From UBA4636 sp963650915 (GTDB lineage: Bacteria; Bacillota; Clostridia; Christensenellales; Borkfalkiaceae), in the NCBI GenBank assembly GCA_963650915.1, contig CAVJMJ010000014.1, positions 1 through 64,000 of the forward strand: 64,000 nt of DNA. Direction: 5' to 3'. Positions 49,499 to 58,367 of the stretch are shown here, piece by piece. A model generated the notes under the pieces. It did no database searches and was not told the DNA's origin. It was given only the letters and a program-made list of their open reading frames with translations. Position 1 is the first letter of the stretch; each line of letters opens with the position of its first letter. A program made the translations under genes and the position numbers.

Positions 49499-49788
49499 TG
49501 GAAGCAAGAGATATCATTATAAAACCTGTTCTCACCGAAAAAACTTACGGTTCCATCGAGAACAAAAGATACACTTTCGTCGTTAATAAAAAGGCAAACA
49601 AGACGCAAATCAAGTATGCCGTCGAAGAACTTTTCGGCGTAAAGGTAGAAAAAGTAAACACTGCGAACTGCCGCGGTAAACTTAAGAGAATGGGTAGAAA
49701 CCAAGGTTATACTCCCTCTTATAAGAAGGCAGTCGTTAAATTAACCGAAGCGAGCAAGGACATCGAGTTCTTCAAGTCGCTCTCTTAA
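49498..49788 (+). CDS. rplW: 50S ribosomal protein L23
   Basis: 96 residues. DIIIKPVLTEKTY start and the NKKANKTQIKYAVEELFGVKV core are typical. It sits at the tunnel exit, where SRP and trigger factor dock. SD GGAGG lies within the end of rplD, so the two are translationally coupled. Confidence 0.97.
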   Translation: MEARDIIIKPVLTEKTYGSIENKRYTFVVNKKANKTQIKYAVEELFGVKVEKVNTANCRGKLKRMGRNQGYTPSYKKAVVKLTEASKDIEFFKSLS

Positions 49789-49806
49789 TAGCGGAGGAAT
49801 TGAAAA

Positions 49807-50634
49807 ATGGGTATTAAAAGATATAAACCTACAACGCCTGCTCGTCGTTTCATGTCGGTAAGTACTTACGAAGAAATTACCACGACTACCCCGGAGAGAT
49901 CTTTACTCGAAGATCAACGTCATACGGGCGGAAGAAACGCACAAGGTAAGATTACCGTTCGTCATCACGGCGGCGGAAACAGAAGAAAATACCGTATCAT
50001 AGACTTCAAGAGAAATAAAGACGGAATCGAAGCGATCGTTAAAACCATCGAATACGATCCCAACAGAAGCGCGAACATCGCACTTTTGTGTTATGCCGAC
50101 GGCGAAAAGAGATACATCATCGCTCCTTACGGTCTTAACGTCGGTGACAAGCTTTTAAGCGGTGACACCGCCGATATCAAAGTCGGTAACTGCTTAAAGT
50201 TGGCTTTAATTCCCGTAGGTACTATGGTTCACAATATCGAGCTTCAACCCGGTAAGGGCGGACAACTTGCCCGTGCTGCCGGTATGGCTGCTCAACTTAT
50301 GGCTAAAGACGAAAAACTCGCTACCTTAAAGATGCCCAGCGGTGAAATGAGATACGTTCAGTTAAACTGCAAGGCGACCATCGGTCAGGTAGGTAACCTC
50401 GATCACGAAATCATTCGTATCGGTAAAGCGGGTAAAGTTCGTCACATGGGTATTCGTCCTACCGTCCGCGGTTCGGTTATGAACCCCTGCGATCACCCCC
50501 ACGGCGGTGGTGAAGGTAAGTCACCCGTCGGTCGTCCCGGTCCTCAAACACCTTGGGGCAAACCGGCACTCGGCTATAAGACCAGAAAGAAAAAGAATAA
50601 GACCGACAAGTTTATTCTTAAACGCGTTAACTAA
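49807..50634 (+). CDS. rplB: 50S ribosomal protein L2
   Basis: 275 residues, SD GGAGG. GRNAQGKITVRHHGGGNRRKYR at the N-terminus and VRGSVMNPCDHPHGGGEGKSPVGRP at the C-terminus, including the histidine important for peptidyl transfer. Length and order are standard for the S10 operon. Confidence 0.98.
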   Translation: MGIKRYKPTTPARRFMSVSTYEEITTTTPERSLLEDQRHTGGRNAQGKITVRHHGGGNRRKYRIIDFKRNKDGIEAIVKTIEYDPNRSANIALLCYADGEKRYIIAPYGLNVGDKLLSGDTADIKVGNCLKLALIPVGTMVHNIELQPGKGGQLARAAGMAAQLMAKDEKLATLKMPSGEMRYVQLNCKATIGQVGNLDHEIIRIGKAGKVRHMGIRPTVRGSVMNPCDHPHGGGEGKSPVGRPGPQTPWGKPALGYKTRKKKNKTDKFILKRVN

Positions 50635-50645
50635 GGAGATCTGAA

Positions 50646-50924
50646 ATGAGTAGAAGTGTAAAGAAAGGACCTTACGTGCAACCTAAATTGCTTGCAAGAG
50701 TAGAGGCTTTAAACGCAGAAAATAAAAAGACCGTATTAAAAACCTGGTCGAGATCTTCCACCATATTCCCGCAAATGGTTGGTCACACTATCGCCGTTCA
50801 CGACGGCAGAAAGCACGTTCCCGTATACGTTACCGAAGACATGGTCGGTTGCAAACTCGGTGAGTTTGCTCCTACCAGAACGTTTAAAGGTCACGCGGGT
50901 GCCAAGACTACCGGTGCGAAGTAA
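50646..50924 (+). CDS. rpsS: 30S ribosomal protein S19
   Basis: 92 residues, SD AAGGAG. MSRSVKKGPYV start, TWSRSSTIFPQMVGHTIAVHDGRKHVPVYVTEDMVG core and KLGEFAPTRTFKGHAG tail are diagnostic. It binds 16S rRNA in the head of the small subunit with S13. Confidence 0.97.
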   Translation: MSRSVKKGPYVQPKLLARVEALNAENKKTVLKTWSRSSTIFPQMVGHTIAVHDGRKHVPVYVTEDMVGCKLGEFAPTRTFKGHAGAKTTGAK

Positions 50925-50937
50925 GGAGTAGATAACT

Positions 50938-51324
50938 ATGGCAAAGAATATGAAATTAAAAGCCGCAAGAATTGCGGAAAACAAAGACAGAAGACCCAGA
51001 GCGTGTGCTAAGTACGTCCGTATTTCCCCTTATAAAGTAAGAGTAGTCTTAGATTTGGTAAGAGGCAAAAAGGTTAACGAAGCCGTTGCTATTTTGGAAA
51101 ACTGCAGTAAAGCCGGCGCAGAACCCATTAAAAAGGTTATTTTATCCGCCAGCGCAAACGCAGAACATAATAATTCTATGAACCCCGCCGACCTTTACGT
51201 AGCCGAATGCTATGCGGATATGGGGCCAACCCTTAAGAGAATGCAACCTATGGCTCACGGTCGCGGGTTCAGAATCTTAAAACGCACCAGCCACATCACC
51301 GTGGTTTTAGACGCACAGGCGTAA
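50938..51324 (+). CDS. rplV: 50S ribosomal protein L22
   Basis: 128 residues, SD AAGGAG. ARAKYVRISPYKVRVVLDLVRGKKV-type start (here ACAKYVRISP) and the tunnel-lining hairpin MGPTLKRMQPMAHGRGFRILKRTSH. A short basic N-terminal extension (about 20 residues) precedes the usual start. Confidence 0.97.
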   Translation: MAKNMKLKAARIAENKDRRPRACAKYVRISPYKVRVVLDLVRGKKVNEAVAILENCSKAGAEPIKKVILSASANAEHNNSMNPADLYVAECYADMGPTLKRMQPMAHGRGFRILKRTSHITVVLDAQA

Positions 51325-51337
51325 TCAGGAGGATACT

Positions 51338-51997
51338 ATGGGACAAAAAGTTAATCCGCACGGAATAAGAGTCGGAGTAATCAAAGGCTGGGATACCCAA
51401 TGGTATGCCGACAAGAAGAACTTTTCCGCATTCCTCAAAGAGGATTACGAAATAAGAACTTTCGTAAAAGAAAAATATTACGCTGCGGCAATTTCGAGAA
51501 TAGCAATCGAAAGAGCAGCTAACAGAATCGCGGTTACCATTTATACCGCACGCCCGGGTGTACTTATCGGTAAACAAGGTGCCGAAATCGAAGTTATCAA
51601 GAACGATTTATCTAAAATCGCAAAAGGTAAACAAATCGGTATCAATATTATCGAAGTTAAAAAACCCGACTGCGACGCGCAACTCGTTGCCGAATCCATC
51701 GCATCTCAACTTGAAAAACGTGCTTCTTTCAGAAGATGCATGAAGCAAGCTATTTCCCGTGCTATGAGATTGGGCGCAAAGGGTGTAAAAGCAATGGTCA
51801 GCGGCCGTCTTGACGGTGCCGAAATCGCAAGAACCGAGCACTATCACGAAGGATCCATTCCTCTTCAAACTTTAAGAGCGGATATCGATTACGGTTTCGC
51901 CGTTGCAAGAACTACTTTCGGCGCAATCGGTATCAAGGTTTGGATATATAAAGGCGAAGTCCTCGGCGGAATGAAAAAAGAAGGAGGCGAAGCTTAA
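51338..51997 (+). CDS. rpsC: 30S ribosomal protein S3
   Basis: 219 residues, SD AGGAGG. GQKVNPHGIRVGVIKGW start, KH domain with RPGVLIGKQGAEIE, and the RMGAKGVKAMVSGRLDGAEIARTE-like C-terminal domain (here RLGAKG). Forms the mRNA entry helicase with S4 and S5. Confidence 0.97.
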   Translation: MGQKVNPHGIRVGVIKGWDTQWYADKKNFSAFLKEDYEIRTFVKEKYYAAAISRIAIERAANRIAVTIYTARPGVLIGKQGAEIEVIKNDLSKIAKGKQIGINIIEVKKPDCDAQLVAESIASQLEKRASFRRCMKQAISRAMRLGAKGVKAMVSGRLDGAEIARTEHYHEGSIPLQTLRADIDYGFAVARTTFGAIGIKVWIYKGEVLGGMKKEGGEA

Positions 51998-51999
51998 TT

Positions 52000-52431
52000 A
52001 TGTTGATGCCTAAGAGAGTTAAAAGAAGAAAACAGCATCGCGGCAGAATGACCGGTAAATGCACGAAAGGCAACAAAATTGCTTACGGCGAATACGGTTT
52101 GGTTGCGGAAAGCCCCAGTTGGATTACTTCCAACCAAATAGAGGCTGCCCGTGTCGCAATGACGAGATTTACAAAACGTGGCGGACAGGTTTGGATAGAT
52201 ATATTCCCTCATAAACCTGTTACTAAAAAACCTGCCGAAACCCGTATGGGTAGCGGTAAAGGTGCCGTCGAATATTGGGTAGCGGTAGTTAAACCGGGCA
52301 GAGTATTGTTTGAAATCGCCGGTGTTGCCGAAGCCGATGCAAAAGAAGCATTAAGACTTGCAAGTCATAAGCTTCCCTGCAAATGCAAAATCGTAAAGAA
52401 AGAAAATATCGAACAAGGGAGTGAGGGCTAA
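52000..52431 (+). CDS. rplP: 50S ribosomal protein L16
   Basis: 143 residues, start ATG two bases after the rpsC stop, SD GGAGGC within rpsC. MLMPKRVKRRKQHRGRMTGK start and the RMGSGKGAVEYWVAVVKPGRVLFEIAG segment near the A-site. Overlaps rpmC by one base. Confidence 0.97.
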   Translation: MLMPKRVKRRKQHRGRMTGKCTKGNKIAYGEYGLVAESPSWITSNQIEAARVAMTRFTKRGGQVWIDIFPHKPVTKKPAETRMGSGKGAVEYWVAVVKPGRVLFEIAGVAEADAKEALRLASHKLPCKCKIVKKENIEQGSEG

Positions 52432-52628
52432 TGAAAGCGAAACAGATTCATGAAATGACCGACGACGAGCTCACCACAAAGTTGGCTGAACTTAAAGACG
52501 AACTTTTTAACCTTCGTTTCCGTCACGCAACCGGACAACTTGAAAATCCTAACGTTTTAAACGGCGTTAAAAAGGATATTGCAAGAGTTAAAACGGTTAT
52601 CAGAGAAAGAGAGATTAAAAAGGCTTAA
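52431..52628 (+). CDS. rpmC: 50S ribosomal protein L29
   Basis: 65-residue helical hairpin (MTDDELTTKLAELKDELFNLRFRHATGQLENPNVLNGVKKDIARVKTVIRE). Located at the tunnel exit beside L23. Starts on the last base of the rplP stop (TAATG), with GGGAG as SD. Confidence 0.96.
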   Translation: MKAKQIHEMTDDELTTKLAELKDELFNLRFRHATGQLENPNVLNGVKKDIARVKTVIREREIKKA

Positions 52629-52639
52629 GGAGGATTATG

Positions 52640-52891
52640 ATGAGAAATTTACGTAAAGAAAGAGTAGGAATCGTATCTTCCGACAAGATGGACAAGACGG
52701 TTGTAGTAGTCGTAGAAGAAAAGTCTAAACACCCCCTCTACAAAAAGACTATTACCACTTCCAAAAAGTTCAAAGCGCACGACGAAAACAACGAGTGCGG
52801 TATTGGCGACAAAGTAAGAATTGTTGAAACCAGAAAATTAAGTAAGGACAAGAATTGGAGAGTTGCCGCCATCGTAGAAAAGGCTAAGTAA
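52640..52891 (+). CDS. rpsQ: 30S ribosomal protein S17
   Basis: 83 residues. Two ATGs are adjacent (52637 and 52640); the second has the better distance (6 nt) from AGGAGG and gives the usual MRNLRKERVG start. OB-fold with SDKMDKTVVV and KKFKAHDENNECGIGDKVRIVETRKLSKDKNWRV. Confidence 0.95.
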   Translation: MRNLRKERVGIVSSDKMDKTVVVVVEEKSKHPLYKKTITTSKKFKAHDENNECGIGDKVRIVETRKLSKDKNWRVAAIVEKAK

Positions 52892-52904
52892 TAGGAGGGC
52901 TACT

Positions 52905-53273
52905 ATGATACAAGCACAGACAAGATTAAAAGCAGCAGATAACTCGGGTGCGAAAGAGTTAATGTGCATTAAAGTTCTCGGTGGCTCTTATCGCAAATGG
53001 GGCAATATCGGCGACGTTATCGTTGCCAGCGTCAAAACGGCTACCCCGGGCGGTGCGGTTAAAAAAGGCGACGTAGTTAAAGCGGTTATCGTAAGAACTA
53101 CCAGCGGTTTAAGACGTCCCGACGGTACTCACATCAGATTCGACGACAACGCAGCCGTTATCATCGACGCGACGAAACAACCCCGCGGTACCCGTATCTT
53201 CGGGCCTGTCGCAAGAGAATTAAGGGAAAAGGATTACATGAGAATTATTTCCCTCGCGCCGGAGGTTCTGTAA
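52905..53273 (+). CDS. rplN: 50S ribosomal protein L14
   Basis: 122 residues, SD GGAGG. MIQAQTRLKAADNSGAKELMCIKVLGG start and DGTHIRFDDNAAVIID...PRGTRIFGPVARELRE core are diagnostic. First gene of the spc-type segment. Confidence 0.98.
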   Translation: MIQAQTRLKAADNSGAKELMCIKVLGGSYRKWGNIGDVIVASVKTATPGGAVKKGDVVKAVIVRTTSGLRRPDGTHIRFDDNAAVIIDATKQPRGTRIFGPVARELREKDYMRIISLAPEVL

Positions 53274-53285
53274 GGAGATTATATC

Positions 53286-53657
53286 ATGAAAGTTAAAAAG
53301 AACGATACAGTATATGTTTTAACGGGCAAGGATGCCGGCAAGACCGGTAAAGTCCTTACAGCTTTCCCCAAGGAAAACAGAATCACGGTTGACGGCGTAA
53401 ACGTTCAAAAGAAGCATCAAAAAGCTCGTTCCGCTAAAGAAACGAGCGGTATCGTCGACATGGTCGGTCCTATCGACGCATCGAACGTTTTGGTCGTATG
53501 CCCCGCTTGCGGAAAGGGAACGAGAGTTCATCACGCAATCGTAGAAGACAAAAAGGTCAGAGTATGCGCTAAATGCGGTGCATCTTTAGACGTAAAAGAG
53601 GCAAAAACAACTAAAGCGGGTAAATCCGCAAAGCCTGCTAAGAAGGCTGCTAAATAA
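53286..53657 (+). CDS. rplX: 50S ribosomal protein L24, Zn-ribbon form
   Basis: 123 residues, SD AAGGAG. KOW motif at the N-terminus (KKNDTVYVLTGKDAGKTGKVL). A CxxC...CxxC zinc ribbon (C72, C75, C94, C97) and a Lys/Ala-rich tail KTTKAGKSAKPAKKAAK lengthen it beyond the usual ~105 residues. Confidence 0.96.
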   Translation: MKVKKNDTVYVLTGKDAGKTGKVLTAFPKENRITVDGVNVQKKHQKARSAKETSGIVDMVGPIDASNVLVVCPACGKGTRVHHAIVEDKKVRVCAKCGASLDVKEAKTTKAGKSAKPAKKAAK

Positions 53658-53683
53658 TAATAAGCCAATAAGGAGATAAAACA

Positions 53684-54277
53684 ATGGCAAGTGACAAGAC
53701 TCAGGTTGCTAAAGAAACTGCAACCGATTCAAAGTACGTCAGCCGAGTAAGACAACGTTACGAACAAGAAGTCGTACCTTATCTTATAAAGCATTTTAAC
53801 TATACCAACGTTAATCAGGTACCCAAACTTGTTAAGATCACCATCAACGGCGGTTTGGGCGACATTAAGGATAATGCCAAAAGTATTCAACTCGTTCAGC
53901 AAGAACTTGCACAGATTTCCGGTCAAAAGGCAGTACTTACGACCGCTAAAAAATCCGTTGCAAACTTCAAAGTTAGGGTTGGCATGAACGTAGGTTTGAA
54001 GGTAACCCTTCGCGGTAACAGAATGTACGACTTTTTCGATAAACTCGTATCCGTTGCTTTACCGAGAGTAAGAGACTTCAAAGGCGTTCCTACCAAATCT
54101 TTCGACGGTAGAGGCAACTACGCCATGGGCGTTAAAGAACAACTTATCTTCCCCGAAATCCAATACGATCAAATCGAAAAGATCAGAGGGTTCGATATTT
54201 GCTTCGTAACTACCGCTAAGACCGACGAAGAAGCCAAAGAGCTTTTAAAAGCGCTCGGTATGCCCTTCAAGGCTTAA
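53684..54277 (+). CDS. rplE: 50S ribosomal protein L5
   Basis: 197 residues, about 17 longer than typical because of a Thr/Lys-rich N-terminal extension; SD AAGGAG supports this start. Core: VPKLVKITINGGLGDIKDN, RVGMNVGLKVTLRGNRMYDFFDKL, RDFKGVPTKSFDGRGNYAMGVKEQLIFPEI. It binds 5S rRNA. Confidence 0.97.
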   Translation: MASDKTQVAKETATDSKYVSRVRQRYEQEVVPYLIKHFNYTNVNQVPKLVKITINGGLGDIKDNAKSIQLVQQELAQISGQKAVLTTAKKSVANFKVRVGMNVGLKVTLRGNRMYDFFDKLVSVALPRVRDFKGVPTKSFDGRGNYAMGVKEQLIFPEIQYDQIEKIRGFDICFVTTAKTDEEAKELLKALGMPFKA

Positions 54278-54291
54278 TAAGGAGATAAACT

Positions 54292-54477
54292 ATGGCAAAA
54301 AAATCAATGATCAATAAACAGCAAAGAACGCCTAAGTTTTCTACGAGAGCGTATACGAGATGCAGTATTTGCGGTCGTCCGCACGCTGTTCTTCGTAAGT
54401 ACGGTGTTTGCCGTATTTGCTTCAGAAACTTAGCATACAAGGGACAGATTCCCGGCGTTAAGAAATCAAGCTGGTAA
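54292..54477 (+). CDS. rpsN: 30S ribosomal protein S14, type Z
   Basis: 61 residues, the zinc-containing short form: C24, C27, C40 and C43 in CSICGR...CRICFRN. SD AAGGAG. The ancestral form typical of Gram-positives; the non-zinc rpsN paralogue is not in the window. Confidence 0.97.
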   Translation: MAKKSMINKQQRTPKFSTRAYTRCSICGRPHAVLRKYGVCRICFRNLAYKGQIPGVKKSSW

Positions 54478-54490
54478 GGAGGAAATAACA

Positions 54491-54883
54491 ATGACAGATC
54501 CTATTGCAGATATGCTTACAAGAATCAGAAATGCGTTAGTTGTCAAACGTGAAGTTGTTGAAATCCCCGTATCCAATACCAAGAAAGCAATCGCACAAAT
54601 CCTTTTGGACGAAGGCTACATTGCAGACTACAAGGTAGAGGGCGAAGGACTTGACAGCAAAATCGTTGTTACCCTCAAATACGGCGCAAAAGGCGAAAAG
54701 GTTATAACCGGTTTAAAGAGAATTTCCAAACCCGGTTTAAGAATTTATGCAGGTTACGATGAACTTCCCAAAGTTTTAAACGGCATGGGTATCGCAATCG
54801 TTTCTACTCCCAAGGGCGTTATGACCGACAGAGAGGCAAGAAAACTGCATCACGGCGGCGAGATACTCGCTTACGTTTGGTAA
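54491..54883 (+). CDS. rpsH: 30S ribosomal protein S8
   Basis: 130 residues, SD AAGGAGG. MTDPIADMLTRIRNAL start and the C-terminal GIAIVSTPKGVMTDREARKLHHGGEILAYVW are invariant features. S8 is the spc-operon repressor in E. coli. Confidence 0.98.
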   Translation: MTDPIADMLTRIRNALVVKREVVEIPVSNTKKAIAQILLDEGYIADYKVEGEGLDSKIVVTLKYGAKGEKVITGLKRISKPGLRIYAGYDELPKVLNGMGIAIVSTPKGVMTDREARKLHHGGEILAYVW

Positions 54884-54895
54884 GGAGGGGTTAAG

Positions 54896-55435
54896 ATGTC
54901 AAGAATCGGTAGAGAACCGGTGGTCATCCCCGCCGGCGTTACGGTTGATTTTTCCAACAACCTTATGACAGTTAAAGGTCCCAAGGGTACGCTTACTCAG
55001 GATTACGACTCTGCTATCACCCCCAACGTGGAAGGTAACACCGTAGTATTCACGAGAAACAGCGACGAAGGTCCTATCCGCGCTAAACACGGTCTTTACA
55101 GAGCCCTTCTTCACAACATGGTCGTAGGCGTTACCGAAGGCTTTACAAAAACCTTAATCGTTAACGGCGTAGGCTGGAAGGTTAACATGCAGGGCGAAAA
55201 ATTGGTTTTAAACATCGGTTTTTCTCACCCCGTCGAATATCTTCCTTTGGAAGGCGTAAAACTTGCTTGCCCGTCCGCAACCGAAATCACCGTCAGCGGT
55301 ATCAACAAAGTTGACGTAGGTCAGGTTGCCGCAACCTTGAGGGCTATGAGAAAGCCCGAACCTTATCACGGCTACGGAATCCGTTACAAAGACGAAGTAA
55401 TCGTACGTAAGGAAGGCAAGACGGCCGGTAAATAA
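54896..55435 (+). CDS. rplF: 50S ribosomal protein L6
   Basis: 179 residues, SD AAGGAGG. SRIGREPVVIPAGV start and the C-terminal RKPEPYHGYGIRYKDEVIVRKEGKTAGK rRNA-binding signature (KPEPYKGKGI type). Confidence 0.97.
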   Translation: MSRIGREPVVIPAGVTVDFSNNLMTVKGPKGTLTQDYDSAITPNVEGNTVVFTRNSDEGPIRAKHGLYRALLHNMVVGVTEGFTKTLIVNGVGWKVNMQGEKLVLNIGFSHPVEYLPLEGVKLACPSATEITVSGINKVDVGQVAATLRAMRKPEPYHGYGIRYKDEVIVRKEGKTAGK

Positions 55436-55448
55436 GGAGTAGTGAATT

Positions 55449-55817
55449 ATGATTACTAAAATCGACAAAAATCAAGATAGATTAAAAAGACACGCAAGAG
55501 TCAGAAAGAAATTGAGCGGTACGCCCGAAACTCCCAGACTTTGCGTTTACAGAAGTCTTAATCACATTTACGCGCAGATTATCGACGACGTAGCGGGTAA
55601 CACTTTGGTTGCCGCTTCCTCCGTCGAAAAAGAAATCGCTAAATTATTAGACGGTAAGACCAAGAAAGAACAAGCCAAGATCGTCGGAGCCAAACTTGCC
55701 GAAAAGGCTTTGGCAAAAGGCATCGCAAACGTCGTTTTCGACCGTGGCGGTTACCTCTACACCGGTAGAGTAGCAAGCCTCGCGGACGGCGCAAGAGAAG
55801 GCGGACTTAAATTCTAA
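55449..55817 (+). CDS. rplR: 50S ribosomal protein L18
   Basis: 122 residues, SD AAGGAG. RLKRHARVRKKLSGTPETPRLCVYRSLNHIYAQIIDD and FDRGGYLYTGRVASLADGAREGGLKF are family hallmarks. Binds 5S rRNA with L5. Confidence 0.97.
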   Translation: MITKIDKNQDRLKRHARVRKKLSGTPETPRLCVYRSLNHIYAQIIDDVAGNTLVAASSVEKEIAKLLDGKTKKEQAKIVGAKLAEKALAKGIANVVFDRGGYLYTGRVASLADGAREGGLKF

Positions 55818-55831
55818 AGGAGGACTTTGAA

Positions 55832-56353
55832 ATGGCAAGAGAAAACGGAAGACCACAAAGAAGACCCGAGGAAAAAGACGGTCTTAACAAAAAACTCATC
55901 GCCGTCAATCGTATTACGAAGGTTGTTAAAGGCGGTAAGAAAATGCGTTTCGCAGCCCTCGTAGTAGTCGGCGACGAAAACGGCAGAGTCGGTTACGGCA
56001 TGGGCAAGGCTAACGAAGTACCCGAAGCAATCGAAAAAGCGTCCACGCAGGCAAAGAAGAATATGATTACCGTCGCTATGGACGGAACGACTATTCCTCA
56101 CGCTCTCGTAGGTAAGTTCGGTCGCGGTTCGGTTATCATGTTACCTGCCGAAGAAGGTACCGGCGTTATCGCAGGCGGCCCCGTTCGTGCGGTTATGGAA
56201 GCTTGCGGCATTAAAAATATCAGAACGAAATCTCACGGAACCAACAACCCCATTAACATGGTTAAAGCGGTTGTAACTGGGTTATCGCAACTCCGTACGG
56301 CTGAACAAGTCGCTGCGCTTCGCGGTAAGACCGTAGAAGAGATTCTCGGATAA
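55832..56353 (+). CDS. rpsE: 30S ribosomal protein S5
   Basis: 173 residues, SD AAGGAGG. LIAVNRITKVVKGGKKMRFAALVVVGDENGRVGYGMGKANEVPEAI and the GVIAGGPVRAVMEACGIKNIRTKSHGTNNPINMVKA segment. Contributes to decoding fidelity with S4. Confidence 0.98.
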   Translation: MARENGRPQRRPEEKDGLNKKLIAVNRITKVVKGGKKMRFAALVVVGDENGRVGYGMGKANEVPEAIEKASTQAKKNMITVAMDGTTIPHALVGKFGRGSVIMLPAEEGTGVIAGGPVRAVMEACGIKNIRTKSHGTNNPINMVKAVVTGLSQLRTAEQVAALRGKTVEEILG

Positions 56354-56367
56354 GGAGGGCTTTAAAG

Positions 56368-56553
56368 ATGGCTGAAAACAGAATTAAAGTAACCCTTATT
56401 AAAAGCACTATCGGATGTCTTAAAGATCAGAAGGCTACCGTTGAGTCGTTAGGACTTAAGAAAATCGGTCAGTCGAACGAATTTAGCGACAGCCCCGCCC
56501 TTCAGGGTAAGCTTTTCAAAGTTAAGCACCTTGTAAAGGTCGAAAACGTATAA
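56368..56553 (+). CDS. rpmD: 50S ribosomal protein L30
   Basis: 61 residues, SD AAGGAGG. IKVTLIKSTIGCLKDQKATVESLGLKKIGQ is the usual core with a variable C-terminus. Between rpsE and rplO as in most Firmicutes. Confidence 0.95.
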   Translation: MAENRIKVTLIKSTIGCLKDQKATVESLGLKKIGQSNEFSDSPALQGKLFKVKHLVKVENV

Positions 56554-56564
56554 GAGGTGGCTTT

Positions 56565-57014
56565 ATGAGATTAGGAAATTTACAACCTGCCTTCGGCTCG
56601 AGAACGAGTGCGAAAAGAGTAGGCAGAGGTATCGGCTCGGGAATGGGCAAAACTTCTACCAGAGGTCATAAAGGTCAATGGGCAAGAAGCGGTGGCGGTG
56701 TTCGCCCCGGTTTTGAAGGCGGTCAAATGCCTTTGATTAGACGTTCCCCCAAGCGCGGTTTCAACAATTATTTCAAGAAGATTTACGCGGTTGTTAACTT
56801 GGAAACGCTTAACGCTTTCGAAGCGGGCACCGTAGTAGATTACGATGCTTTATACGAAGCAGGCCTCATTAAAGAGGTTAAACGTTCCCAAGGCTTAAAG
56901 GTACTCGGCGACGGCGAATTAACCGTTGCTCTTACCGTTAAAGCGGCTGCGTTCTCCGCGTCCGCAAAAGAGGCTATCGAAAAAGCCGGCGGAACTTGCG
57001 AACTTGTTAAATAG
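56565..57014 (+). CDS. rplO: 50S ribosomal protein L15
   Basis: 149 residues, SD GAGGTGG. RVGRGIGSGMGKTSTRGHKGQWARSGGGVRPGFEGGQMPLIRRSPKRGF is the Gly/Arg-rich signature. Followed 24 nt later by secY. Confidence 0.97.
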   Translation: MRLGNLQPAFGSRTSAKRVGRGIGSGMGKTSTRGHKGQWARSGGGVRPGFEGGQMPLIRRSPKRGFNNYFKKIYAVVNLETLNAFEAGTVVDYDALYEAGLIKEVKRSQGLKVLGDGELTVALTVKAAAFSASAKEAIEKAGGTCELVK

Positions 57015-57038
57015 TTTGCTATCAGCGGGGTATAAAAC

Positions 57039-58355
57039 ATGTTTGAAACATTAAAAAATGCATTTAAAGTAAAAGAAATCAGAACGAAGATATTCATTAC
57101 GTTATTATTCGTTTTGATTTACAGATTGGGATGCTATATTCCTGTTCCCGGTATCGGCGGTTACTTAATCGGCGAAACCGACTTACAAAACGTATCGTAT
57201 CTCAATATTATGTCAATGATGTCGGGCGGTGCTTTATCGCAAGGTACTTGGTTTGCTATGGGTATCGGTCCCTACATTAATGCTTCGATTATTATTCAAC
57301 TTTTAGCAGTTGCAATTCCCGCATTGGAAAGGTTGTCAAAACAAGGTGAAGAAGGTCAGAAGAAACTTGCTAACTTGACGCGTATCGGCGCTTTGGTTCT
57401 TGCAATTTTGCAATCGGTAGGCATTTTAATCGCTTACGGCGAAAAAGCAATATCGACGCCCGTTTCGAATAACACTCCTATGTTAGAACTTTTCGGAAAT
57501 CAAAAATGGCTTTGCTACATCGTTTTGGTCGTATTCTATTCGTCCGGCTCACTCATCACTGTTTGGCTTGGTGAAAGAATTACCGAAAACGGCGTTTCAA
57601 ACGGTATTTCCATCCTCATTTTCGTCGGTATTTTAACGACGGTAGGCACACAGACGATAAGCATGTTGAAGAGCATTTTCGGCGGAGACTTTAACACTTT
57701 GTGGCGTTTCGTCGGCTTTGTCGCTATAATCGTTGTAGTATTCGGTCTTATCGTTTTCGTTGAACTTTCCGAAAGAAAAATTCCCGTTCAGTACGCTAAA
57801 CAGGTCAAGGGAAGAAAAATGTACGGCGGTCAGTCCACGGTTATCCCCATTAAAGTAAACGCAAGCGGCGTTATGCCTTTGATTTTTGCTTTCTCCATTT
57901 TGTCCTTCCCCGAACTTATCGGTACGATGATTGCTCCTAACGGCGGATTCATCATTTGGTGGCAAAAGTGGATGGGTACCGATTCTTGGCTTTATATGAT
58001 AGTTCTTTGCTTGCTTATATTGGGGTTTGCTTATTTCTATGCAACGCTTCAATTTAATCCCGAAGACATTTCCAAGACCATTCAACAAAACGGCGGTTTC
58101 ATTCCCGGTATCAGACCCGGTAAACCCACTGCCGACTATTTGAAGAAAGTACAGAACAGAATCACTTTGTTCGGCGCAATCTTCCTCGCTTTTATGGCTC
58201 TCGTTCCCGCCATCTTGTTTAAGACGGTTTTACAGTCGTCGTCGACGGTATTTAGTGCAACGGGGCTTATCATCTGCGTTTCCGTAGCGTTGGAATTCAA
58301 CACCGCTTTGGAATCTCAGATAATGATGAAGAATTACAAAGGTTTCCTTAAATAA
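57039..58355 (+). CDS. secY: Protein translocase subunit SecY
   Basis: 438 residues, ten membrane helices. FVLIYRLGCYIPVPGI in helix 1, a plug with MMSGGALSQGTWFAMGIGPYINASIIIQLL, the C4 loop AKQVKGRKMYGGQSTVIPIKVNASGVMPLIFA, and PGIRPGKPTADYL in the C5 loop. It exports the lipoproteins and membrane proteins encoded here. SD is weak (GGGG), perhaps coupled to rplO. Confidence 0.97.
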   Translation: MFETLKNAFKVKEIRTKIFITLLFVLIYRLGCYIPVPGIGGYLIGETDLQNVSYLNIMSMMSGGALSQGTWFAMGIGPYINASIIIQLLAVAIPALERLSKQGEEGQKKLANLTRIGALVLAILQSVGILIAYGEKAISTPVSNNTPMLELFGNQKWLCYIVLVVFYSSGSLITVWLGERITENGVSNGISILIFVGILTTVGTQTISMLKSIFGGDFNTLWRFVGFVAIIVVVFGLIVFVELSERKIPVQYAKQVKGRKMYGGQSTVIPIKVNASGVMPLIFAFSILSFPELIGTMIAPNGGFIIWWQKWMGTDSWLYMIVLCLLILGFAYFYATLQFNPEDISKTIQQNGGFIPGIRPGKPTADYLKKVQNRITLFGAIFLAFMALVPAILFKTVLQSSSTVFSATGLIICVSVALEFNTALESQIMMKNYKGFLK

Positions 58356-58367
58356 TAAGCGAGATTT